Positions 8,869 to 17,493 of a DNA stretch of 62,938 nt are shown here, one piece after another; within the stretch, counting starts at the first letter, position 1; every line of letters begins with the position of its first letter. The stretch is taken from positions 1 through 62,938 of the forward strand of contig JAFSFD010000017.1 of the NCBI GenBank assembly GCA_017435365.1, read 5' to 3'. The position numbers were made by a program, and so were the translations under genes. This stretch comes from Akkermansia sp. (GTDB taxonomy: Bacteria; Verrucomicrobiota; Verrucomicrobiia; Verrucomicrobiales; Akkermansiaceae). The notes under the pieces were generated by a model. It ran no database searches, was not told the origin of the DNA, and saw only the letters and a program-made list of their open reading frames with translations.

Positions 8869-10857
8869 TTAATTCTTCTTCCTCTGCTTCTTTCCCTTTT
8901 TCGGTTCGGCGGGGCGGAACTGGCCGGGGCCGGAGCATTTGTCGGGCTTGTCATCGATACCTTCGCCCCCGGTGTTGTAGATGATGAAGCGCTTGCCATC
9001 CCACTGCACGGCCATGACGGTGGTGGCTCCCGGCGGCAGGAGCACATCGGTGGATTGGTTGTCTTTCTGGTTCAGGCCTTTCAGGCACACGCGGATGAGT
9101 TTGTCTCCGTTGTATACCTCGAAGGCCACCGCATTGGCCCACTTGTCTCCCGGCACGGTGAATCGCCTGCTGGGGCGTTCAGTTATCTGCGGTCTGAAAT
9201 CGGGGCTGGGCTTGATATCCAGCTTGTCGCGGTAGATGGGGACGCTGTTGACCGTGAGGTAGAACACAACGGGCGAATCCGGTTTCGGATACTGCCGGGC
9301 ATGCTCCAGGGAAGCGCGGCACATATCCTCTGTGATGGTGACCCAGTGGGAGGAGTAGTCGTTCACGTGGCGGTTCATGACGGCGAGCATGCCGGTGTGC
9401 AGAAAATAATCGGAGAAGTCGAGCCGGGCAGAGTCGCAGCAGCGGTCCAGGTATTTCATGCGCAGCTGCCCCACGGTCCACTTGCTTTCATCCGTATCGC
9501 GCACGCTTTTGAAGATGCGTGGGTAGAAAAGCTTGTTGCCCAGCACCTCCGTGTTGTACAGGTACATCTGCCACATGGGGCAGAGGATGACGAAATTGTC
9601 GCCGCAGATGGGGCCGGGCTTGCGGTCGCCATCGTCCGGGCCGCGCTGGAATTGCCAGAGCTCCCGGTTCACGATGGCGCTGTTCACAAAGCAGTCGAAC
9701 CGGCCACCGCGCACCCAGGGGCCTTCCAGTGTGCGGCAGTTCTCGTGCTCCAGGCGTACTTCGTTGGGGCTGAACCGGTAGTTTACCAGCTGGGAGAAGA
9801 GGTTGACCGTGGTTTCGCAGGTGCCGGTCCACATCATGCCCGGGCGGGTCTGGTTCACATGCCCGAACTCGTGGGAGGTGCCCCAGGCACCCTTGCTCCG
9901 CACTTCGTCCACCTTCACCAGCCCGCTGGTAACGCCCACCACGAAGGAGGCGCCCAGGCCGTCGGCGTGCATGTAGGTCTTTTTGTTCCAGTTGGCGCGG
10001 CCGAGGATGTGGTTGCCGGGGTGGATTCCTTCCCATTCCCAGCCGAGGAGCTGTTGCTCCAGTTTCATCTGCTCATCATACAGCTTGATGAGTTCCGGCC
10101 CTTGTTCCGGGCATTGTTCGCGCAGGGCCCTGGTGTCCAGCACCCACTGGGTGCGCTCTCCCAGGATGTCGAACATCTCGCTCCTGGCGTGCTTCATCAT
10201 GTGCTTCCACACCCGGGCGTCATCATGGTGGGTGAAGACGCCGTTGATATAGCCGCCCTCTATCTGCAGCTTGATGGGTGGTGCGGTGTCCGGGTCGGAG
10301 TCCCGGTAGTTCACGTAGCCGTGCCCGAAGTGTTCAACGGTGAAATGGTTGGCCCCCTGGTTAATCGGGAAGCGGGTTTCTCTGCCGTGCTCCCGGAAAT
10401 CGCGCACGATGAACTCCACCTGGGTGCGGGGGGTGCCCTCCATGTGGATGCCGATGGTATCTCCTGCTTCGAAGACGATGCCCGTGGGGTTTTCGTAGCT
10501 GGAATAGCGGCTGATTTTGAGCTTGCGGCTCAGGTCTTCCAGCGGCCGGTAGGCTCTGAAGACTCGCTGGCGGTAGCTTTTCTCCATACGTTTCGGCCCC
10601 TGGTTGAGGCGGGAGTAGTCGGTATAGCGGGGGAAGGGATGCTGACCGAGAATGTCGTCATCCGTGGCTTTTTCACCCTCGTTGACTCCGGGGTTCCTGG
10701 GGACTTTTCTGAAACTGTTCTTCCCCTTTTTCTTGGTGATGCTCCCGGTATCGGCCAGGAAAAGGCACCCGCCCGAGGGGAAGCGGGGTGCGGCATCTGC
10801 CGGTGTGAATCCGCAGAGACTGAGTGCCAGACCGGCAATGATGGCTTGGATTTGCAT
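8869..10857 (-). CDS. Secreted M60-like (enhancin/mucinase-type) zinc metallopeptidase (662 aa)
   Basis: Signal peptide (MQIQAIIAGLALSLCGFTPA..ADA). The zinc site reads SHEFGHVNQTRPG: H329, E330, H333, with the third ligand E348 in GTCETT, fitting the M60 signature HEXXHX(8-28)E. Upstream residues about 120-200 form a beta-rich region like that which precedes the catalytic domain in M60-like proteins. The C-terminus is strongly basic (KKGKKQRKKN). M60-like enzymes of gut bacteria cleave mucin-type glycoproteins, so a role outside the cell in host glycoprotein use is likely; the exact substrate is inference. It follows the ankyrin gene by 12 nt, but a TATAAT lies 11 nt before its ATG, so it may also have its own promoter. 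Confidence 0.88.
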   Translation of the reverse strand: MQIQAIIAGLALSLCGFTPADAAPRFPSGGCLFLADTGSITKKKGKNSFRKVPRNPGVNEGEKATDDDILGQHPFPRYTDYSRLNQGPKRMEKSYRQRVFRAYRPLEDLSRKLKISRYSSYENPTGIVFEAGDTIGIHMEGTPRTQVEFIVRDFREHGRETRFPINQGANHFTVEHFGHGYVNYRDSDPDTAPPIKLQIEGGYINGVFTHHDDARVWKHMMKHARSEMFDILGERTQWVLDTRALREQCPEQGPELIKLYDEQMKLEQQLLGWEWEGIHPGNHILGRANWNKKTYMHADGLGASFVVGVTSGLVKVDEVRSKGAWGTSHEFGHVNQTRPGMMWTGTCETTVNLFSQLVNYRFSPNEVRLEHENCRTLEGPWVRGGRFDCFVNSAIVNRELWQFQRGPDDGDRKPGPICGDNFVILCPMWQMYLYNTEVLGNKLFYPRIFKSVRDTDESKWTVGQLRMKYLDRCCDSARLDFSDYFLHTGMLAVMNRHVNDYSSHWVTITEDMCRASLEHARQYPKPDSPVVFYLTVNSVPIYRDKLDIKPSPDFRPQITERPSRRFTVPGDKWANAVAFEVYNGDKLIRVCLKGLNQKDNQSTDVLLPPGATTVMAVQWDGKRFIIYNTGGEGIDDKPDKCSGPGQFRPAEPKKGKKQRKKN

Positions 10858-10869
10858 GATGGTGGGGGA

Positions 10870-11922
10870 TTATAGTAAATTACGGACAGATGGTGCGGCC
10901 ACTTCCTTTGCGGTCTTACCCGCCTGGTTTTTCCGGTCCTTGTCTGCCCCTGCTTTGAGGAACATTTCCACCATGGCCTTTCTTCCTCTTTCGGCGGCGT
11001 GGTGAAGGGGTGGATTCTTGAGGTATCGGGTATCATTCAGGTCAATGCCGGCATCAATGAACAGACGGACCACATCGGGAGACCCGCGGCCAATAGCCAG
11101 GCCGATGGGGGTGCCGTTGTGCCGGCCATCCGGGCTGAAGTTTACATTTTTGTAGGCCGGGAGCAAGGCTTTGATGCTGTTCAGCCGGTGGGACCACACC
11201 GCGTCATGCAGCGCCGTGGCGCCGTTTCTTGCCGGGGCCATGGGGTCGGCGCCGGATTCCAGCAGCAGGCGGACGAGTTCGCCATTGTCCGTATCCACTG
11301 CGTGGTGCAGCACGGTGCGGCCGTCCGGCGCGGTGTAGTTCACATTGGCCCCTGCCTTAATCAGTTTTCGGGCTATGTCTGAACTTGCTTTTTCGCAGAT
11401 GATGATGAGCAGGGATTTGGTGTTGTCCCGGTTCATCATGTCGGGGTTGAAGTCTTTGCTGCCAAGCGCGGTTTCCAGTGCCTGCATATCGCCAGCGCTC
11501 ACTTTTTCGCACAGTTCGATTTCCCGGTTGCGGGCGGCCATGGAACCTTGCAGGATGCGGATGGCCTTTTTTGATGTTGCCAGTTGGGCGGCTGTTTTCC
11601 CGTTGGCATTCGTCACCATGGGGTCGGCACCTTTCCGGAGCAGGATGGTGAGGCATGCTGCGTTGTTCCGGCGGGCAGCCAGATGCAGGGCCGTGTTCCC
11701 CTCTTCATCCTTCTGGTTCACATTGCAGCCTTCTGCAATGCGTGCCTGCAGCACTTCTGCGTTCCCGGCCTCTGCGGCCTCCAGATGAGAGTATACCCCG
11801 TTGCTGCAGTATATTAAAGCCGGTAAATCCTCGCCTCTGCCGGGCAGGAACAGGTGCAGGGCGACAATGGCACTGATTAGGGAATGGTGATTCATATAAT
11901 CATGTTCGCGCTTATCTGCCAT
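10870..11922 (-). CDS. Secreted ankyrin-repeat protein (350 aa)
   Basis: At least six ankyrin repeats are visible, for example EEGNTALHLAARRNNAACLT, DGRTVLHHAVDTDNGELVRL, NGATALHDAV, NGTPIGLAIGRGSPDVVRLF and NPPLHHAAERGRKAMVEMFL. These build a protein-binding solenoid. A hydrophobic segment near the N-terminus (SLISAIVALHLFLPGRG) acts as a signal peptide, so the repeats should be periplasmic or extracellular. An alternative start at 11895 (MNHHSL) would give a shorter signal n-region; neither start has a Shine-Dalgarno. It precedes the M60 peptidase by 12 nt, so it may be an inhibitor, chaperone or partner of that protease; this is inference from position. Confidence 0.85.
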   Translation of the reverse strand: MADKREHDYMNHHSLISAIVALHLFLPGRGEDLPALIYCSNGVYSHLEAAEAGNAEVLQARIAEGCNVNQKDEEGNTALHLAARRNNAACLTILLRKGADPMVTNANGKTAAQLATSKKAIRILQGSMAARNREIELCEKVSAGDMQALETALGSKDFNPDMMNRDNTKSLLIIICEKASSDIARKLIKAGANVNYTAPDGRTVLHHAVDTDNGELVRLLLESGADPMAPARNGATALHDAVWSHRLNSIKALLPAYKNVNFSPDGRHNGTPIGLAIGRGSPDVVRLFIDAGIDLNDTRYLKNPPLHHAAERGRKAMVEMFLKAGADKDRKNQAGKTAKEVAAPSVRNLL

Positions 11923-12102
11923 TATATTGTATTATGTTATGCTTGGAAAGGAAAAAGTTGAGAAATACGTTATAAATCACGCATCTGCCCGCTATGATGG
12001 CGCCGATTATTGAATGGGTAAGGCCGTTTTGGCGGAAATTCACACTTTTGCAGAATCTCATGGCCACAGCGTGCAGCATGAGGGGCAACACGCAGATTGC
12101 AC

Positions 12103-12131
12103 TTGCGCGGGGGGAGTGGGTGGGATAGAAT
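12103..12131 (+). promoter_or_regulatory. prfA promoter
   Basis: TTGCGC, 17-nt spacer, TAGAAT; 12 nt from the -10 to the ATG at 12144, giving a leader of about 6 nt. Confidence 0.55.
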
Positions 12132-12143
12132 AGGCGGGTAGAT

Positions 12144-13217
12144 ATGGATTACGCCCCCCTCATCGAGAAACGACGCGAGCGCCTGGCGGAGCTGGAGGTG
12201 CAGATAGCAGATCCGGAGCTGTTTCAGGACCGGACCCGCGCGGGTGAGCTGATGCGCGAGCATCGCCGCACGCAGGAGCTGCTGCGCGATTGGGCCACAC
12301 TGCAGGATTGCCGGCAGCAGATTGCGGAGAACCGCGAGCTGGCCGCCGGTGATGACCCGGAGATGGCGGAGCTGGCCACTGCTGAGCTGGCGGAGCTGGA
12401 GCCGCGCGTGGAGAAGCTGCAGGAGCAGATTCAGTACAGCCTGCTGCCGCGGGATGCCACGGAGGATCGCGATGCGCTGGTGGAAATCCGCGCCGGTACC
12501 GGCGGGGATGAGGCGGCGCTCTTTGCTGCTGATTTGCTGGGCATGTACCAGCGCTATGCTGAGGGGCGCGGCTGGCGTGTCGAAGTGCTGGATGCCAGCC
12601 CGAACGATATAGGCGGCTTCAAGGAGGTGACGGCCCGCATCTCCGGCGAGGAGGTGTTCCGCTTCCTGAAGTACGAGAGCGGGGTGCACCGCGTGCAGCG
12701 CGTGCCGGCCACGGAGACGCAGGGGCGTATCCACACCAGCACGGCCACCGTTGCGGTGCTGCCGGAGGCTGAGGAGGTGGACGTGGAAATCCGCCCGGAA
12801 GATTTGCGCATCGAGACCTGCCGCGCAGGCGGCGCCGGTGGCCAGCATGTGAACCGCACGGAGTCTGCCGTGCAGATTTTTCACCTGCCCACGGGTATCA
12901 TGGTGCGTTGCGAAAACGAGCGCTCCCAGCTGAAGAATAAGGAGACCGGCATGCGGATTCTGCGTGCCCGCCTGTTCGAGATGAAGCAGCGCGAGGCCCA
13001 GGAGTCCTACTCCGCGCAGCGCCGCGCCCTTATCGGCAGCGGTGGCCGCGAGGAGAAAATCCGCACTTACAATTTCCCGCAGAACCGCTTCACCGACCAC
13101 CGCATCGGCTACACGGCGTATAACCTGGACCTCGTCATCACCACCGGTGCGCTGGATGAGGTGATTGCCCACATGCAGCATGTGGAGATGGAGGAGCGCA
13201 TGGATGAGCTGAAGTGA
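12144..13217 (+). CDS. prfA: Peptide chain release factor 1
   Basis: Recognises UAA and UAG stop codons in the ribosomal A site and triggers release of the finished protein. The GGQ loop is at residues 232-234 (GAGGQHVNRTESAV) and the RF1-type codon-recognition tripeptide PAT is at 188-190 (RVPATETQGRIHTS), which separates it from RF2 (SPF). Length 357 aa is normal for RF1. It heads a three-gene unit with prmC, whose product methylates the GGQ glutamine of this factor. The start at 12144 is supported by a promoter ending 12 nt upstream. Confidence 0.97.
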   Translation: MDYAPLIEKRRERLAELEVQIADPELFQDRTRAGELMREHRRTQELLRDWATLQDCRQQIAENRELAAGDDPEMAELATAELAELEPRVEKLQEQIQYSLLPRDATEDRDALVEIRAGTGGDEAALFAADLLGMYQRYAEGRGWRVEVLDASPNDIGGFKEVTARISGEEVFRFLKYESGVHRVQRVPATETQGRIHTSTATVAVLPEAEEVDVEIRPEDLRIETCRAGGAGGQHVNRTESAVQIFHLPTGIMVRCENERSQLKNKETGMRILRARLFEMKQREAQESYSAQRRALIGSGGREEKIRTYNFPQNRFTDHRIGYTAYNLDLVITTGALDEVIAHMQHVEMEERMDELK

Positions 13218-14128
13218 TGATGAAGACGATTCAGGAGGTGCTGGGCAGCGGCACGGCGTATCTCGAATCCCGCGGGGTGGAGGGGGCGCGGCATTCCATG
13301 CAGAGTCTGCTGGTGCATGTGCTGGGCTGCAACAAGACCTGGCTTTACCTGCACTATGATGACCCGCTGCCGGAGGATAAGCTGGCGCCGCTGCGCGAGC
13401 TGCTCAGGCAGCGCGGGCAGGGGGTGCCCCTGCAGCACCTGCTGGGCAGCACTGAGTTTTACCGCCGCGAGTTCCGCACGGATGCCCGCGCCCTCATTCC
13501 CCGGCCTGAGACCGAGGAGCTGGTGGAGCTGGCGCTGCAGATGGCCCCGCGCCGCAGCGGTATGCGCGTGCTGGATATGGGCTGCGGCAGCGGTATCATC
13601 GGCATCACCCTGGCGCTGGAGCTGGCGCGGCAGGTGCCTGAGGTGGTCATGGCAGATATTTCGGAGGCGGCCCTCTCCCTCACGCTGGAGAATGCCACCG
13701 CCCTGGGCGCGCGGGTGAAGACCTACCGCAGCGATTTGTTCTCTGCCTGGGATGCCCCGGCGGAGGGCGCGGTGCAGCCGCCGGAGGGTCGCTTCGACCT
13801 GGTGCTGGCGAACCTGCCCTATGTGCCGGAGGGGGAGGAGGTCTCGGCCGAGGTGCAGCATGACCCCGCCACCGCCCTCTACGGCGGCCCGGACGGGCTC
13901 GATATTGTGCGCCGTTTTCTGAAAGAGGCGCTGCCGCACCTGGCCTCGCGTGCGCTGGTCATGCTGGAGGTGGGGCACGACCAGGGGCCCGCCACGCGCG
14001 ATATCATGGCCGGGCTGGGGTATATGCAGTGCCGCGTGCTCACGGATATGAGCGGCAAGGCGCGATTCCCCATGGGCTTTGCTCCGCTTGTCACTGAAGA
14101 AGCTGCCGCTGCCGATGCTGCCGATTGA
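13217..14128 (+). CDS. prmC: Peptide chain release factor N5-glutamine methyltransferase
   Basis: SAM-dependent methyltransferase that modifies the GGQ glutamine of release factors. N-terminal helical domain residues 1-85 (SRGVEGARHSMQSLLVHVLG), then a Rossmann domain with the SAM loop DMGCGSGIIG from residue 120 and acidic motif MADISEAAL. The substrate-gripping tetrapeptide, usually NPPY, reads N199-L-P-Y here (LANLPYVP). The ATG at 13217 overlaps the prfA stop (TGATG); a GTG three bases earlier is possible. Close coupling to prfA is the classic arrangement. Confidence 0.93.
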   Translation: MMKTIQEVLGSGTAYLESRGVEGARHSMQSLLVHVLGCNKTWLYLHYDDPLPEDKLAPLRELLRQRGQGVPLQHLLGSTEFYRREFRTDARALIPRPETEELVELALQMAPRRSGMRVLDMGCGSGIIGITLALELARQVPEVVMADISEAALSLTLENATALGARVKTYRSDLFSAWDAPAEGAVQPPEGRFDLVLANLPYVPEGEEVSAEVQHDPATALYGGPDGLDIVRRFLKEALPHLASRALVMLEVGHDQGPATRDIMAGLGYMQCRVLTDMSGKARFPMGFAPLVTEEAAAADAAD

Positions 14129-14735
14129 GTACCACATCCTGCCGCCGGTGAAGAAGACGGTGGGCCGGTGCGCTGCCGGGGCGCGCTATGTGCTCTGGGG
14201 CTGTGCGGTGCTGGCGCTGGCGGAGCTGGTGCTGCTGCCGTTGCGCATGCCCCTGGCCGGGATTCTGTGCGGTATGGTTTCCGGTTTCCTCTTTGCGCTG
14301 GGGGTGGCGCTGGTGGCGGTGCTGGTGGCCTGGTGTCACTCGGTGCTGCTGGCTGGCCGGGGTGTGGTAGTCACGCGCTGGCTGGTGCGCATCGGTGCCG
14401 GGCTGGCGCCGCTGCTGCCGCTCTGCTGGGGGTATACGCTGCTGTCCGGGGGGCTTCTTTTGTACCGCCAGGCAGAGTTGCCGCTTATTCTGGGCGTCAT
14501 CATGCTGGGGGCGGCGGTGGTCAATATTCCCCGCATGGCGGCGGCTCCGTGGCAGCTGCAGGTGCGTGTGGTGGCGCTGCCGCTGCTGCTGCTGCTGATT
14601 TATTGCACGGATGTGCCGGGGCTTCTGGTGTTCTGCGCGGTGTTCAAGCTGCTGGCGGCCTGGGTGGCTGCGGCCCCTCTGCGCCTGCTGGCCGATTTTG
14701 CTCCGCGTATTATTTCCATGCCGGAGACTGAGTAA
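14115..14735 (+). CDS. Polytopic membrane protein of unknown function (206 aa)
   Basis: Start chosen at ATG 14115 (MLPIEYHILPPVKK), overlapping the end of prmC by 14 nt; the frame also has an ATG at 14079 deeper inside prmC. Five or six hydrophobic segments, e.g. VLALAELVLLPLRMPLAGIL, FLFALGVALVAVLVAW and VVALPLLLLLIYC, predict an inner-membrane protein. No family recognised. Codon-level composition is very GC-rich and Leu/Ala-heavy. Probably co-transcribed with prfA-prmC; no functional link is visible. Confidence 0.7.
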   Translation: MLPIEYHILPPVKKTVGRCAAGARYVLWGCAVLALAELVLLPLRMPLAGILCGMVSGFLFALGVALVAVLVAWCHSVLLAGRGVVVTRWLVRIGAGLAPLLPLCWGYTLLSGGLLLYRQAELPLILGVIMLGAAVVNIPRMAAAPWQLQVRVVALPLLLLLIYCTDVPGLLVFCAVFKLLAAWVAAAPLRLLADFAPRIISMPETE

Positions 14736-14817
14736 GGTGGCGGAATAATCGTTGCCGCGCGTGATGCGCTATGCCTCTCCGCCTGGTGCATCTCTCCGGC
14801 TCCTGCAAGGGAAGGGA

Positions 14818-14850
14818 AATCCCCCGTTTCCGGTGAGAAAACGGGGGATT
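14818..14850. terminator. Terminator between convergent genes
   Basis: Inverted repeat AATCCCCCGTTT / AAACGGGGGATT with a 9-nt loop, between the membrane protein (ends 14735) and the minus-strand gene ending at 14877. Confidence 0.75.
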
Positions 14851-14876
14851 CGGGAAGTGAATGACTGCGGGCGGTA

Positions 14877-15899
14877 TCAGATTCTCAGCTTGGATTTATC
14901 GCCTTTGCCTTTACCGCGGACGCTGGCTTTCAGGGCGCCGGGTGAATTGCGCAGTCGCTCGGCGCGTTGTTCGAGCTTGCGGCGTTCGTTGCTGCGGCCC
15001 ACCGCGCCGATGAGGGAGATAAGGATGATGAAGCCTATGCCGATAAGAATCCAGTGGATGGGTTCGAGTTTGTCCAGTCCCAGTTTGGCCAGAAGGCTGT
15101 CCACATCCTTGCCGCGGTCACCCTTCTTCTTGACCGTTTTAATCGGCTTGACCTTGATAGGAGCCTTGACCACCTTGCCGGTTTCCTTGGGCTCTTCCAC
15201 CACGACCTCGGGCTCTTCCTCGGGCTCTTCCTCGGGTTCTTCAATCTCGGGCTCCTCGTCTACAACGGGCTTCCTGGGCTTGATGACTTCCTTGGGTTTA
15301 TCGGTCTTGTTGGGGGTGTAGAGGCGGGTTTCCTCGTCTTTCAGCAGCTGTTTGACGGCGCTGCCGCTCAGGGTGTTGCCCATGGCGGAGGTGCCGTTGG
15401 AGGTGCTGCCTTCGGAGAGGTGCCGGCGGTTTTCTTTCGGTACCTTGGGGTAGAAGGTCAGGCGCAGGCACTTGTTGGCCCCGCTGAGCTCTTCGAACAT
15501 GTAGCCTTCTTCAAACTTCATGGCGCGGGCGCGGTCCATGTAGTACTTGGCGGCTTTGTCAGCGGAGAATTTGCGCCAGGATGCCTGTTCAAATTTGCCG
15601 ATGTCGGCGGCATCCTTGTCTGCTTCGTCCAGAGAAACGGGTTTGCGGTAATCCACTACGATGCAGATGAGCTTGCCGGTCTTGCCGTCGAAATCGACGG
15701 TCAGTTTGCGGTTGTCATCCAGATTCCATATGCGACGCACACTCAGGTCGCTCAGCACGCGATAGGCGTAGTCCTTGGTCAGGTTGTCATCCGCCGTCTG
15801 GCGATCCATGGACGGGGAGAGGTCGCTGAGCTGCACTGCCATGCCTGCCGGAGCCAGGAGCAGAAGGCCGGCCAGGGCATATTGAAAGAGTTTGTTCAT
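14877..15899 (-). CDS. Exported membrane-anchored protein with acidic Pro/Glu linker (340 aa)
   Basis: Signal peptide (MNKLFQYALAGLLLLAPAGM). Residues about 30-160 are a globular domain of unknown type (YRVLSDLSVRRIWNLDDNRK). Then a P/E/V repeat-like linker (EEPEIEEPEEEPEEEPEV), a Lys-rich stretch, a transmembrane helix near residue 285-305 (PIHWILIGIGFIILISLIGA) and a basic cytoplasmic tail (GRSNERRKLEQRAERLRN). The topology puts the globular domain outside and the tail inside. Start at ATG 15899 rather than GTG 15905, because TTGTAA-17-TACTAT ends 9 nt upstream of the ATG. Function unknown. Confidence 0.75.
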   Translation of the reverse strand: MNKLFQYALAGLLLLAPAGMAVQLSDLSPSMDRQTADDNLTKDYAYRVLSDLSVRRIWNLDDNRKLTVDFDGKTGKLICIVVDYRKPVSLDEADKDAADIGKFEQASWRKFSADKAAKYYMDRARAMKFEEGYMFEELSGANKCLRLTFYPKVPKENRRHLSEGSTSNGTSAMGNTLSGSAVKQLLKDEETRLYTPNKTDKPKEVIKPRKPVVDEEPEIEEPEEEPEEEPEVVVEEPKETGKVVKAPIKVKPIKTVKKKGDRGKDVDSLLAKLGLDKLEPIHWILIGIGFIILISLIGAVGRSNERRKLEQRAERLRNSPGALKASVRGKGKGDKSKLRI

Positions 15900-15908
15900 A
15901 CGCACCAG

Positions 15909-15937
15909 ATAGTAGCACGTTGTTCATGCTCTTACAA
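15909..15937 (-). promoter_or_regulatory. Promoter of the 15899 gene
   Basis: Minus strand TTGTAA, 17-nt spacer, TACTAT, then 9 nt to ATG 15899: a leader of about 3 nt with no ribosome-binding site. Confidence 0.5.
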
Positions 15938-16052
15938 GCATATTGTTTGGGATGCGGAAACAAATCGCGCTTTGTGTACGCGAGCGCGTACACCGCTTTT
16001 CTGAAATATCTTTCAATTTTTTGATAAAAAAATAAAATTTGTGATTTTGGGG

Positions 16053-16080
16053 TTGACTTCCCGGGTAAAAGGAGTAGAAT
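16053..16080 (+). promoter_or_regulatory. Strong promoter of the 36-aa small ORF
   Basis: TTGACT, 16-nt spacer, TAGAAT, preceded by an A/T tract at 16018-16040 that could act as an UP element. Start of transcription would fall near 16087, giving a leader of about 45 nt. Confidence 0.65.
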
Positions 16081-16130
16081 GCCGCAGCCGGAGTCCTCCG
16101 GCAGGGAACAAGAAAGGAAAACAGAAGAAA

Positions 16131-16241
16131 ATGAAGACTATCGCTATTGTACTCGGCCTTGCTGCCATGACCGCTGTGGGTAACACTCTGCCTCCCACCC
16201 CGGAGAATACGCTGCCGCCGACTCCGGAGTTTGCCATGTAA
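16131..16241 (+). CDS. Small exported peptide with duplicated NTLPPTPE motif (36 aa)
   Basis: A complete reading frame with its own strong promoter (16053-16080), an A/G-rich ribosome-binding region (AGGAAAACAGAAGAAA) right before ATG, and a terminator at 16323-16351. It encodes a signal-like hydrophobic N-terminus (MKTIAIVLGLAAMTAVG) followed by two copies of NTLPPTPE and ending FAM. If cleaved after the hydrophobic part, only about 18-20 residues would remain. It is too short to assign a family. It is not a phenylalanine leader peptide for pheST: it has one Phe and the terminator is not alternative. Highly expressed small secreted peptide is the most likely reading, inferred from promoter strength. 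Confidence 0.55.
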   Translation: MKTIAIVLGLAAMTAVGNTLPPTPENTLPPTPEFAM

Positions 16242-16322
16242 CTTCATGGCAGGTAGAGGTGCTCCTCCTGAATCCGGGGGGGAGCTGTGCTGAGGGGTGG
16301 TTCCTGAAGCGCGTTGACAGAT

Positions 16323-16351
16323 GCTTCCGCTGATGAGCGGAGGCTTTTTTT
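16323..16351 (+). terminator. Terminator after the small ORF
   Basis: Stem GCTTCCGCT / AGCGGAGGC (one T-G pair), 4-nt loop, followed by seven T. Lies 82 nt after the small ORF and before the pheS promoter. Confidence 0.75.
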
Positions 16352-16411
16352 GTTTTCCGGTGCGGCACGTCATGCAGCGTGTGTGTTGACACGCTGCAAG
16401 GTGCATAAAGC

Positions 16412-16439
16412 TTGACAAATGCGCCTACGCGCGTATAGT
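16412..16439 (+). promoter_or_regulatory. pheST promoter
   Basis: TTGACA, 16-nt spacer, TATAGT; 13 nt to the pheS ATG at 16453. The predicted leader is only about 7 nt, so no T-box or attenuator can be present downstream of this start site. Confidence 0.7.
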
Positions 16440-16452
16440 TTCCCGCGAACTT

Positions 16453-17463
16453 ATGAAAAATCAGATTGCAAGCGTACAAGCAGAAGCCCTGGCGCGCATA
16501 GCCGGCATTGCCGACATGAAGGCGCTGGAGGATGCCCGCGTGGGTATTCTGGGCAAGAAGGGTACTCTCACCCAGGTGCAGCAGGGCATGCGCAACGTGC
16601 CCAAGGAAGACAAGCCCGCCGTGGGTGCGCTGCTGAATGAAGCCCGCGCCACCATCACCGCCGCGCTGGAGGACCGCAAGGCGGCCCTGCAGCAGGAGAT
16701 TGACGCTGCCGCCGTGGCCGGTGTGGATTTCACCATGCCCGGTGCCACGCTGCCTGCCGGTGGCCTGCACCCCATCTCCATTGTGCGCGATGAAGCGGTG
16801 CGCGTGCTGCGCCGCATGGGTTTCACCCTGGCCGATGGCCCGGAGATTGAGGATGAGTGGCACTGCTTCGATGCGCTGAACACGCCGGACGACCACCCCG
16901 CCCGCAATGAGAAGGATACCTTCTATTTCGACAGTGGCAAGCTGCTGCGCACGCAGACCAGCACCGTGCAGGCCCGCGTGATGGAGAAGGATTGCCCGCC
17001 CGTCCGTATCATCTGCCCCGGCTCCGCCTTCCGCCGCGATGCCATCGATGCTACCCACCTTTCCGCTTTCAACCAGATTGAGGGCCTGTATGTGGCTAAG
17101 GAAGTGAGCGTGGGCGACCTGAAGGGCACGCTGGAGTATTTCCTGAAGGCGCTCTTCGGCGAGGAGACGGCGGTGCGCTTCCGCCCGCACTTCTTCCCGT
17201 TCACGGAGCCGAGCTTCGAGATTGACGTGCTGCTGCAGGCGGCGGGTCAGGCTCCGCGTTGGATTGAGATTGCCGGCTGCGGCATGGTGAACCCCGCCGT
17301 GTTCGAGAATATCGACAAGGCTACCGGCAAGAACCTGTATGCCGGCTGCACGGGCTTTGCCTTCGGCATCGGCCTGGAGCGCCTGGCCATGATTCGCTGG
17401 GGTATCCGCGATATCCGCCTCCTCATCGAGAACGATGCCCGCTTCCTGGCCCAGTTCCAATAA
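16453..17463 (+). CDS. pheS: Phenylalanyl-tRNA synthetase alpha subunit
   Basis: Catalytic subunit of the heterotetrameric enzyme that charges tRNA-Phe. N-terminal coiled coil (residues 1-85) with the typical LGKKGTLTQ motif, then the class II core: HPISIVRDE near 108, the ERDTF-like ARNEKDTFYF region, motif 2 around VRIICPGSAFRRDAIDATH and motif 3 GIGLERLAMIRWG near the C-terminus. 336 aa is normal. Start matches the family N-terminus; upstream is a promoter with a very short leader and no Shine-Dalgarno. Followed 30 nt later by pheT. Confidence 0.97.
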   Translation: MKNQIASVQAEALARIAGIADMKALEDARVGILGKKGTLTQVQQGMRNVPKEDKPAVGALLNEARATITAALEDRKAALQQEIDAAAVAGVDFTMPGATLPAGGLHPISIVRDEAVRVLRRMGFTLADGPEIEDEWHCFDALNTPDDHPARNEKDTFYFDSGKLLRTQTSTVQARVMEKDCPPVRIICPGSAFRRDAIDATHLSAFNQIEGLYVAKEVSVGDLKGTLEYFLKALFGEETAVRFRPHFFPFTEPSFEIDVLLQAAGQAPRWIEIAGCGMVNPAVFENIDKATGKNLYAGCTGFAFGIGLERLAMIRWGIRDIRLLIENDARFLAQFQ

Positions 17464-17493
17464 ATAACACTAACCCCTTTCTGAATTAGAATC

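Noticed and set aside
16241..16452. T-box or Phe leader-peptide attenuator for pheST
   Set aside because: The pheS promoter lies downstream of the terminator hairpin with only about 7 nt of leader, and the 36-aa peptide has no run of Phe codons.
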